64,000 nucleotides of DNA. It comes from Toxoplasma gondii ME49 (taxonomy: Eukaryota > Apicomplexa > Conoidasida > Eucoccidiorida > Sarcocystidae). The notes beneath the pieces are model-generated. The model was given only the letters and a program-made list of their open reading frames with translations. It made no database searches and was not told where the DNA came from. Shown here in pieces: positions 36,802-46,099 of the stretch. The position numbers and the translations under genes were made by a program. The stretch is from NCBI RefSeq assembly GCF_000006565.2, contig NC_031476.1:5579900-5643899 (forward strand). The letters run 5' to 3'. Numbering within the stretch: the first letter of the stretch is position 1; every line of letters starts with the position of its first letter.

Positions 36802-39800
36802 TCAGACCGAGCCGCACCAACTGGAGACCAGAGCTCTTCCATTCATGGCGGCTTGCCTCGCCCGCCAGCGTTCCTTGACGCGGGCCATCTGCATGCGCAC
36901 TTCGGGGCTGAGGGCCTCCGGGAGCTGCAGCAGCAGCCACTCGGGGGCCCACTCGACGGCGTCTGCGCTGCTGCCTCTCCAGAGGAGACGAAATTCGCCT
37001 TCGCCGTAATAACTTCGATACTGCACAACTCGGTGGACTGCTCGAGGCGGTGGCCGCCCAAGATGAGGAGAAGGCGATCTCGAACGCGAGCTGCGAGAAG
37101 AACAAACGGAGGGCGAACGCGTTGTTGGGCTCTCCTCCGAGCGGGGAGACGCCGACCCACTTGAGCATGAGGAGGTCGACGCCAGATGCGGGGAAGGAGA
37201 CATGGCACGAGAGGGGTCGCTGCGTCTGGAAAGGTCTGCGGTAGACGCAGAATTCGGTGGGGCTCGATGAGGCGAGGTGCAGAGAGATCGGGCCGGACGT
37301 TGAGGGGTCCGCCATTGGGTTCCGCTTGCGTCGGAGGGCTCCCCTGAGCTTTCGGAGGTTTGGAGATACCTCCGCCATAACGGGTTGTCCGCGGCCTCTG
37401 CCAGACACGATGCGAGAAACGCGTACTCACCGCCTCGGTGGGATTCGACTTCTTGGTCTTTCTCAACTTCCGCGCCCTCTGCCTCCTCTGGATCGTTCCC
37501 TGTAGTGTCTTGTTCGAGAGCGTCTCCTTCGCCAACGGTCGCTTCCTTCAGGGTAGAAACGCATTCTGGAGCGTCTCCCTCCCCACATGCGTCTCTCGCC
37601 TCTTCGTCCCCGGTCCCTGTTCGCTGCGCAAGCTCCGGCTCGAGGTTTGCCGCCTCGCCTTCTTCTTCCTGGGTGGTGCATGCCCTTCCTTCTCTCGGGT
37701 CGCTTCGTCTGTCGGGCCTTCGATCCCGGGTTAGTCCCTGTGTCCCGTCGAGCGGCTCTCGCGGGTGGCCCCAGCGGTGAAACTCTTCGCTGCCCAGGAC
37801 CTCTTCGGCCTCTTCCAGCAGCTCCTCCAGCCCCTCGAGGTGCTCTTGAGGTTCCCAGGTGTCGTCAGCGGGCAGATAGTCTTTCCAGCGGACTTTGTAG
37901 CGCTTGGAGCCGTCAACAAGGCGGCGGACGCCGATGATGCGCTCGACTTCGTAGAGCTCTACCACGTCTTGCGCACCTTCGCCATTCCACCTCAGACACC
38001 AGGCTGGGGCGGAGGCCGCCGAGGCGCCGCTTGCGCTGTCCTCACCTTCTTCGTCTAACCCGTTTTCTCCGCTTTCCTCAGATTCGTAAACCGCGTGCTC
38101 CTCGCCCTCGGGGTCCAGTTGGTCCGGGCTGCAGAGGCGCCGGAAGGGCGTGTCCGGATCCGAGCGCCCCAGAGCCTCTGAGCCGCCCTCGACGCCCCAA
38201 GCCGACGGCCCCACGCCGGCGAACTGTCCCCGTCGGGGCGCTTCGCTCCCGGGCCGGGAGACAGGCCGCGGTGTCGGGGACCGGTCCCCCGCAAGCCCCA
38301 GAGAAGCCTCGAGGCGTGGACGCAAGCCCCCCCGCGGGCTGAGGCTCGCGCTGGCGCGCCGGGATCCACTCAAGCCTTCTTCAGGCTCCTCCTGGCTGCC
38401 CCTCGTCCCGTCGCCGGCCGGGGTGTCTCGCCGTGTTCCAGGGTCAACGCGGCCCGCGGAGTGCCCGTCGGAGCCGCCGCACGAGGCGCTGCCGTCGAAG
38501 GGGACACTCTCGGGTCCAGGCACCTGGTGCCCAAAGGAGACAGTGCCCCCGGCGCGCCCGCGCCCCGGGCCCGGAGACAGAAACTCGGTGTCCGCCTCGT
38601 CCCCACACAAACCTGCAATAGGCCTTGTGAAGGGGGGAAAGTGCGACGGCAAGACATCTGGGCGCATTAAAGAAATACGATCTAGGGAAGGGAGCGGCCC
38701 AAGTCCAGTGTGAAAGACTCTCTCCTGGAACGCGTCAAAGCCTCCAGCGCGCTGCGCCAAAGTTTCATTGGGGTTCCACGCCCCGCCTGCCCCTGGAGGC
38801 CGGCAGGTCATGGCTGGCGGCCCGGACGGAAGCGGAGGCCCAGAATGGAGACCCATGTCGCGGTCGCGTGCCAGATCTCCGCGAAATCGGGCTCCGCCCT
38901 CAGCCAAATAGACATACTCGGCAACACCAGGAAACGCAAAGTCCCCGCTCAAGTGCGGGTCAGTTCTTGACTGCGGCCCAGGGCCTGCCCTAGGCCCCCA
39001 CCCTCCGGCCCCCGACTGGGGCAGCCAGGGGTCCTCTTGCCAATACTGGGGAGGCCCTGAGAATCCCATAACGAAGGGACCCGGTGGAGGCAGGAAAGGA
39101 TGGGATGGGAGAGAGGCGTAAGGCGGGGCGTTACCGGCCCCCCACGAGGGGTCTCTCGAAACGTATACTGGTCCGGGGAAAGGAGGCCGAGCCCTTGAGA
39201 GGAGCGCGGCGCCCGTGCCTGAGTCAAAAGAAAGGGACAACGAGGGCGCTGTGGAAGTGGAGGGTGGCAGGAACATGGCTGAGGCCTCTCCATGATGAGA
39301 AGAACGCTGCCCGTATGCGGGGACGGAACTGGGCATCGAAAGCGAAGCTGGCGCTTGCTGCGGTGACGGCGAAGATTGAGGGGCGACACGCCCCTCGGGG
39401 AAACAGGTCCGGCTGTGACGAATTGACGTGGATGAGGCCGTGGGGCGCTCCGCTCGCTCTGAGGTTACTTGGCTTGGAAGGCCTCCCGCGCTCGCTGTCG
39501 CCCGCGCCTCCGACCCGACTGGCTCGTAGACAGGCGGTCGGCCCTGCTCCCAAGTGGAGCCCGAAAGGAAACAGGAGAACGGCGCAGCGCCCTCTGCTCG
39601 CCACACCTCCTGAACCCCAGACATGGGGCGCGTAGCGGCCTCACTGGAACAGGGGGGCACTTGCATGACGTCTGCCGTGACAAGAGAGCCGCCGCCAGAG
39701 AAACTGCCGCTGCTTACATCCGCGGATGATACCCGACGATGAGAAGAGAAATCCAGAGCGGCGTGTGCGGGTTCCGACGGTTGCCTTGTTCTCTCTGTCG

Positions 39801-42549
39801 ATGGCGCGAGTTCCCCGACACTCTGACCCGTCTCGACCCGCCATCCGCCGCTCGCAGTGTGTCCGTCACCCGCGACTCTTTCCTGATCTCTGAAGGGCGC
39901 CGAGGACGGGAAACCGGAAGGCGCCGGGGGGCATCGCGCAGGGCCTGGAGCAAAAGGCGGCCCTCCAGTCGAACTTTCTGAGTTGCCCCGAGACGCAGAT
40001 GTCAGTTCAGTCTCCGCCTTTTGGGTAGCTTCACGCGCGTCTTCCCGGTCAGGTGGTACGGAGCAAATTTCCTCCGGTGGACGACCTTCTTCCACGCCAG
40101 TCTGCAGTCGAACTGACCCTAAAGGCGGCGTAAGGGGCGAACCGTGGGAGCCGCTAGCCAGGCCGAGGCTCCCCTGGCCCGATAGAGGCCTCGAGCTCCG
40201 GGACGGCACAATAGTCTCGGCCCCCCTTGGAAGCCTCGCGGCCTGAGGGTAGCGAAGCGAGGGGCCGTTTGGAGCTGTCGCGACACTGCCCATCAAGCTT
40301 TCTGTCCTTGCAGATTCGTGTCCAGAGCTCCCAGAACTGTTCTCGAGAACGTCGGCCACTCTCTGGCGACCTCCATGCTCGCGTCGCTCTCTCTCGTCGT
40401 TCCCCGCCCCCCCAACAGGCCCTTCTGACATGGCAGGCTGCGCGTTCGAGCGCCAAGGGGCGGCATTTCCTTCTAAGGGCCCCGGAGTCGAGCAGTTCTG
40501 CGTGAGAGAGGTCGCGCTAAAATTGCGGTTCGGCAGAAGGGCTACCTCACTTCCCCCCGGGTTTCCGCCTTCGACTCTCGCGAGAAAGGCGTCGCTCTGA
40601 GGTAGCGAAATTGCAACGTGCGGCGGCCAAGGCGCCTCAAAATCCGGTCTGCGAGTTTCGCTAGACAGCGCCCATCCTCGGCGGCCGCCAGAGCGCTCGA
40701 GCAGGCGCTCTCGCCTTTGAGGGTTGTCGTGAAACAGGTCGCCCGCCCCGCGGGTCTGAACCGCCAAAGGGCCCGGACACAGACCAGGGCCAAGAGAGGG
40801 CGAGGTGTACGAGAGGCCCACCGACGGGGGCTGAAAGGCGCTCCACGAGTCTCGCCTGCTCTCTTGGGGATAGAAGGGCCGACCTGAAGCGGAGCATGGA
40901 AACGCAGAGAGGTCCTGAACCCCCGCGGGCGAACAAGCAAGCGATGCAGAGGGCGCAGACGGCGTAACGGTACTCGCTTGTCGCGGCTCGCGAGCGGCGG
41001 GAGGCAACGCACCTGTCCCCAAATCTCCGCTCGCGTTTTGCTCGCTGAAGTGACTTGTGTCTGAACGCCGGCCTCGGTCGCTGCCGTCCTCTGGCGAGGG
41101 AAGAGGGCCGACAGTCTGCGAGTCGTCGATGCGAACTCGTGGGCGCACCGTGCCCCGGCGGCACAACACCATCTCCCGCCCCGACTCCAGACCACCGTCG
41201 CCAGGCGTAAACACAGCTGACGAGACAGCGAGCGCCGGCGCCCTGAATTCGGGTGGATAGACGGCCGGCGGGGGCAGAGCGGCCGGCAGCGGCCAGCCAG
41301 GTTGTGGGGGCAGGGGGGAGAGAGAGCCGGAACACGAAAGCCCGTTCGGGATCTGAGAAGGAGGAAGACCTGCGGGAAAGCAGGTCTGAGGATACACAGG
41401 ATACCCCTGAGAACGAGGCGAGAAAGACAGATGAGGGCCGCGTATAGGACCGGTGCGGAGAGCGTTCGCAGGGATCGTAACAGACGAGACGCCGACGGCA
41501 ACCTGCTGAGGAAAGCACATGGTACAGCCACAGTCGTTGACTGCCTGTTCAAGTGTCATTCCAGAAATTCCTGACACAAATGCTGGATTGAAGTGCCGTG
41601 GTAAGTCGTGTGAAGCATTGTGTATTCCCTCTGGCCTTTCACTGCCCGGCCGAGATATCCGCTCAGGATCGCTGAGTCGCTTGATCTTTCTGTCACCCGT
41701 GTCTCTCGCGGTTCCCTCCGTGGTGCCATGTTCTACCTCCCATGGCATCAAACTCTGCACTTCAAATTCCGCCTCCCCTCTACGTGGAAGCCTTTCATCG
41801 CGCACCACGCTTCCTTCTCTTACATGGGAGACTGAAGGGTCTGCATGTGCTCGAAATTCGCGGCCTTCTCGGCCTGCAACACTGTTTGTCGCTTCAAACC
41901 CTGGACGATTCGGACGACTCTGTCCTGAAGAACAGAGGCCAGAGTCTGCGTCCCCCGTTCTCGCTTCCTCTCCGAGAAAGGTGCCGCTTGGGGGGAAGTC
42001 GGCCGAGGCAGACGACCGAGGCCAAGAAGCGGAGAAGGTTCGTGCCTCATTTTGAACCAGAAAAGGGGAATACGCCAACCCCCACGATGAATCCTCGGGC
42101 GCCGAGTGTCCGCGAGCTCCTGCGCTCCCTGTCTCTCCTCTTGGGCCGTAGGACGGGATGTCGAAGCCATATGTGGGGAGAAATTGATGCGTCAGGAACC
42201 CCGGCCCCGTCCCGGTCGGTGGAACCTGCGAGGCCGGCTGTGGCCGGCTCAGCTGTACAGACGCGTGCTTCGCCACCAGGCACTGCAGCGCCCAGGGGAG
42301 CCCGCCTGAGAGAAGGGAAGGGGAGAGGATAAGGGCAGGCGAGGCAGACAACGGCGGAGACACCGCATCGAATGGGCGACAGTCAGATACATCAGTGAGT
42401 CGAAAAGGCGGATGGGAGATGGGAAGAAAGAGCTCTCTCGCGGGGGGTCCGAACTGGGCAGGCGGGTCTTGCGACGAGGGAGGCCGTGGTGGAGAAGGAC
42501 GAACGGAAGAGAAAGACCACGGTGGACTCTCGCCCAGGGGATCCTCCAT
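36802..42549 (-). CDS. Giant chromodomain protein
   Basis: One uninterrupted exon of about 1915 codons on the complement. Start at 42549 (AGAATGG, good context, MEDPLGESPPW); the frame is open 22 codons further to an ATG at 42615. Residues about 1530-1580 form a canonical chromodomain: ELYEVERIIGVRRLVDGS, then KRYKVRWKDYLPADDTWEPQ and EHLEG. The aromatic cage (Tyr of YEVE, Trp of VRWKDY, Trp of TWEP) is intact, so methyl-lysine histone tails, most likely H3K9me-type, are the expected ligand. The rest is mostly disordered, rich in Ser, Pro, Gly and Arg, with acidic stretches flanking the chromodomain. The last about 80 residues (VVQYRSYYGEGEFRLLWRG, then VEWAPEWLLLQLP) resemble a second, divergent chromo-type fold. 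An HP1-like heterochromatin role is inferred. Identity with any named Toxoplasma chromodomain protein could not be established. Confidence 0.9.
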   Translation of the reverse strand: MEDPLGESPPWSFSSVRPSPPRPPSSQDPPAQFGPPARELFLPISHPPFRLTDVSDCRPFDAVSPPLSASPALILSPSLLSGGLPWALQCLVAKHASVQLSRPQPASQVPPTGTGPGFLTHQFLPTYGFDIPSYGPRGETGSAGARGHSAPEDSSWGLAYSPFLVQNEARTFSASWPRSSASADFPPSGTFLGEEARTGDADSGLCSSGQSRPNRPGFEATNSVAGREGREFRAHADPSVSHVREGSVVRDERLPRRGEAEFEVQSLMPWEVEHGTTEGTARDTGDRKIKRLSDPERISRPGSERPEGIHNASHDLPRHFNPAFVSGISGMTLEQAVNDCGCTMCFPQQVAVGVSSVTIPANALRTGPIRGPHLSFSPRSQGYPVYPQTCFPAGLPPSQIPNGLSCSGSLSPLPPQPGWPLPAALPPPAVYPPEFRAPALAVSSAVFTPGDGGLESGREMVLCRRGTVRPRVRIDDSQTVGPLPSPEDGSDRGRRSDTSHFSEQNASGDLGTGALPPAAREPRQASTVTPSAPSASLACSPAGVQDLSAFPCSASGRPFYPQESRRDSWSAFQPPSVGLSYTSPSLGPGLCPGPLAVQTRGAGDLFHDNPQRRERLLERSGGRRGWALSSETRRPDFEAPWPPHVAISLPQSDAFLARVEGGNPGGSEVALLPNRNFSATSLTQNCSTPGPLEGNAAPWRSNAQPAMSEGPVGGAGNDERERREHGGRQRVADVLENSSGSSGHESARTESLMGSVATAPNGPSLRYPQAARLPRGAETIVPSRSSRPLSGQGSLGLASGSHGSPLTPPLGSVRLQTGVEEGRPPEEICSVPPDREDAREATQKAETELTSASRGNSESSTGGPPFAPGPARCPPAPSGFPSSAPFRDQERVAGDGHTASGGWRVETGQSVGELAPSTERTRQPSEPAHAALDFSSHRRVSSADVSSGSFSGGGSLVTADVMQVPPCSSEAATRPMSGVQEVWRAEGAAPFSCFLSGSTWEQGRPPVYEPVGSEARATASAGGLPSQVTSERAERPTASSTSIRHSRTCFPEGRVAPQSSPSPQQAPASLSMPSSVPAYGQRSSHHGEASAMFLPPSTSTAPSLSLSFDSGTGAALLSRARPPFPGPVYVSRDPSWGAGNAPPYASLPSHPFLPPPGPFVMGFSGPPQYWQEDPWLPQSGAGGWGPRAGPGPQSRTDPHLSGDFAFPGVAEYVYLAEGGARFRGDLARDRDMGLHSGPPLPSGPPAMTCRPPGAGGAWNPNETLAQRAGGFDAFQERVFHTGLGPLPSLDRISLMRPDVLPSHFPPFTRPIAGLCGDEADTEFLSPGPGRGRAGGTVSFGHQVPGPESVPFDGSASCGGSDGHSAGRVDPGTRRDTPAGDGTRGSQEEPEEGLSGSRRASASLSPRGGLRPRLEASLGLAGDRSPTPRPVSRPGSEAPRRGQFAGVGPSAWGVEGGSEALGRSDPDTPFRRLCSPDQLDPEGEEHAVYESEESGENGLDEEGEDSASGASAASAPAWCLRWNGEGAQDVVELYEVERIIGVRRLVDGSKRYKVRWKDYLPADDTWEPQEHLEGLEELLEEAEEVLGSEEFHRWGHPREPLDGTQGLTRDRRPDRRSDPREGRACTTQEEEGEAANLEPELAQRTGTGDEEARDACGEGDAPECVSTLKEATVGEGDALEQDTTGNDPEEAEGAEVEKDQEVESHRGGEYAFLASCLAEAADNPLWRRYLQTSESSGEPSDASGTQWRTPQRPARSLCTSPHRAPPNSASTADLSRRSDPSRAMSPSPHLASTSSCSSGSASPRSEESPTTRSPSVCSSRSSRSRSPSPHLGRPPPRAVHRVVQYRSYYGEGEFRLLWRGSSADAVEWAPEWLLLQLPEALSPEVRMQMARVKERWRARQAAMNGRALVSSWCGSV

Positions 42550-45500
42550 TCTGGTCAAAATGCTGACTTGAAGTGTGCCGTGAAAAGAGGAAACGATGAC
42601 AAAACGCGGCTTCAAAGCAACGCGCTAGCGACCGGCAAGCAGAAGGGCGGAAGGTCTACTGCACGAACTTGCATTTTAAAAGTTTTCACACTGACAGCAG
42701 ACTTGCGATCAAACAGGGGAACCAAGTCCCGAACAGAGGTAGGCCAAGCCCGAAAGTTAATACACAACGAGACACCTGACGGCCTGAAAACTTGAAAGGT
42801 GAAGGTGAATCGCAGAAGCGCTGCAGAAGGGCAAGCTATTCAGAACCTCCGTAGACCAAGTCCATCTCTAACGCGAACGCTATGTTGTATAAGGACTTGC
42901 GGCAGCAGGCAGAAGCTTTCCGACGCGTGAGAGATTTCCTCAGCCTTCGTTGACGGGGGAAAGCAGTCTACCGTTTCGGCACCATTGCCCCGACACGTGG
43001 TTCAGCATGAGTACAGTCGCTGGCAGAAAGGGGGGCAGCGCGACCCAGAAAAAAAGAGAGGCGGTGATTGGATATGGACGAGGGAAGCCCGGATTGTGCC
43101 GCATGTGGAGCTGAGAAAAAGCCGATATCACTTATACGTGGGACAACAAAATTCCCTCCTCCGTCCCTGAAAAACGCCCGCAGGGTCGCCAGCGTCAGAC
43201 TCCACGAGACACAAACTTGATGGCGCCGAGGGAAAATCTATAATAGTTTGTACAGAGCAACCAAAGCCAGTGGCGCAGATGCCTCGCCCTCCACTCCCGA
43301 AATTTTGCCTCGGTGCAACGGAGCTTTCTTCAACCGGAGATAAAGGGAAAGAAAGTGCGGGGCCGGTACCCTGGTGAAACTGAGACGTTTGAAGAGCGCG
43401 ATTCCAACCGTCACAGGAAACAACGGAGAGGGAAGAGCAAGGGAGATAATAACGTGAAACGGATGCCGAAGACACGGGACACGAACGCTGAACCGGTCGA
43501 AGGAAGGTTGGATCGCAAAGTGCACCGCACTCAGCAGACCGTGTGAGTAGCGGAAAGCATGGAAATAAAAACTGCAAGGAGCGAATAGCAAAAAAGTTGG
43601 TGTTCCTGCAAACGCTGTGTCTCACGCACACGATCTACGCGAACGGAACGGACGCAAGAGGGCCAGCCGCCACCACTCCTGTGTCTCGCTCGTATATTTA
43701 CATCTTTAACTGGCAGCCGTCTGCATCAGAAACACGATCTGTGGAACGAAAGTTCCAATTTCGGGAGTCCACCGCTTAGAGAATCACGGAACGGTCGAAT
43801 TTGATAAGGGTTTAAGTGTGCAGACCTGGGAACAGACTCCGTTGGCAACACGGAGGACAGGAGACCAAAAGTGACACCGCATGTCTCAAGCACGAACTCA
43901 TCAGACTGCAAGCGGGGTGTATGTAAACTTGAAAGCACTCCTCTTCTCGCAGCGGCAGTAATTTCGCGGAATAGCTGAATCAGCTTCTGTCACCGAGAGG
44001 AATACACTGCGGCAAACGGAAAATGCGAGCCACAGCAGGAGTCCGAATGGCGATCCAGTCGAAACTTCACTGTATCACACTTCCTCTGTCGAAACTGGAG
44101 CGGAAATCGTCGAGTTTCCAGAGCGCTTTCCACCACAATAGGGGACACTGCGGAAAGCCAAAAAAGCAGAGAGCCTTGCAGCCTGGACCAGCGAGCGACC
44201 AGGCGCGTGCGAACTTTCGGGCCCCTGTGCAGGTGAGACGCGGAATGTACCCCAGCGATCATGACAGAACTTGTCGACATCTCACTCCAACCTTTCTACC
44301 CTTTAAGTAGCATCCGGAAACAGTGCATCGCTTTGTGTGGACAGACGGTGGCAGAGTTGACGAATCCTTTTTGCGCGCGAAAAGTCTCACGCATCCGCTG
44401 TTGCAGTTTGAAGCCGTGTGTTCCAGATGTCATCCTGCTGCTGAAGTAGGCGCTACGTGACTAGTGTGTGCACTGGATGATTCTGTCTGCCACGCCCGAC
44501 ACCACAGCAGATTCCTGGCGTTGTGAGCGTGTATTCTGACAAGTGAATTTAGCTGCAAAAACGGCTTGAGTGTGGCCTTCTTGTTTTCGATAGGTCTCTA
44601 AAGGCCCAAAACAAATCGACCCACCATGCGTCGTCACCTACGGTGTGCGTTGGGGTCCAGGCTCGCGTCTAGCGTGGCAAGAAAAGTGAATCTGCCAGAG
44701 GCGGGACGAGCAGGTGACTCTTCGTCTGCAAATAGTTGAGAGAGTCGGCAGAGAGGGTCTTCGTTTTCTCTAGACGGCTCGTCAATGACAACTCCTTAAA
44801 GGTGTCTTGTAGGCGAATGCCGAAGGCAAATATAAATAGGCTTTGCTTTGTTTCCATGGCGATATACTGTGCCCGAAGCGAACGCGTAGACCGGCAGGTG
44901 CCGCCAGTGTGTCACATTCGCCGTAACACGGTCTAGTTAGCGTTGAACTTGCTTCTTTTTTTCACATGAGAAGTGTATTGCCATGTTTCCTGATACAAGT
45001 GAAGTCGCCCTCCCCCGTAGAGAGGACAGCTTTTATTGCCGCATGTGCTGTCTGGCGTCCTGCCGATGTCGTATCAAAACAGATGCTGCGGTGTTCAAAC
45101 GAAGGTCCCTTTGATCCGTACAGCGGCTCTGTTGTGTTGTACATCTAGCCGTACGTTCCACTAGACACGGTTAATAGACGAATTTCCCTTCCTTCCTGAC
45201 ACGAACACCCGTCGCGTGGCACCGAACAGACCGGATCTTTCTCACAGGCTTCGTGTTCAAACCGTCAACGAACGCCACGCCGTTGTCACCAAGCAAGCGT
45301 GCGGTCTTTCTTCAGTTGGAACTTCTCTCGTGACCTTCTCCGTTCTCCACGGTCGTGCGTTGGCTTTCCCACGTCGCCAAAATACACACAAGGAACGAAA
45401 CCACGGTATTCAGCGTCCTGCGGAGATGCGTTGTGACCTGTCTCGGCTACTGTGTCGGTAACGTCGTGTTTCATTTTGGCCATGAAAAAAAAGTTCGTTT

Positions 45501-46099
45501 GACAGAGCGGTCTGAGGCATGAAGGAATCGCACCCGTGTGCTAGTTTCCAAAAAAGACAAGGAAGCCGCCTAGTTCAGAGTCTCTTCGGTGCAGTGCCTT
45601 TGTCCCGGCTCTTCTACCCTTTGCTACTATCTTCCGACGCTTTTTTGTTCCAATCCTTCCCCGCCTGGCCACTAACAACCCCCTCCCCGCTCGCACATGA
45701 GCTCCCGCTGGTGAAAAGAGTAGCCCTAATCGGCCGTTTTTTGTTCAACCTTTTAACCGTCAGAGTGTCTTCTTCATTTCTTTTTTTCTGGTTCTTCGTC
45801 AATGTTCAAATGACACTTTGGACCGCGTTCCCCGTATTCTCTGTTGGTGGCGCTCGCGTCGGTATCGGCATGAGGCACAATGTCTTCTCTCTCTCTCTCC
45901 TCCCGCTCCAGAGCCTCCAACCTTGCCAAGGCCGAAGCATATCGATTTCAATGCCCCTCCTGCGTTGCCTTCTTCCGGTGAACGCTCTAGCTGTTTTGTT
46001 GGCTGCAATCGTTTAGACACAGACAGTAGAGTAAGCGGCGGAGACGACTGCGAGGTGTCTGTATCACATGCCGCCCACCCACAATTTTCTTCCGGTGAA
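42550..46099. other. Divergent intergenic region, chromodomain gene / fluoride channel
   Basis: About 3.5 kb between two start codons, presumably promoters and long 5' UTRs. A pyrimidine tract followed by CCGCTCCAG (ending about 45911) looks like an acceptor, so the fluoride channel may have an upstream exon. Its frame is open from about 45818 without an ATG before 46100. No other gene recognised. Confidence 0.45.

Noticed and set aside
40542..41552. 336-codon and other long frames within the chromodomain gene in other frames
   Set aside because: High-GC, Arg/Pro/Ala-rich shadows of the true frame without domains.
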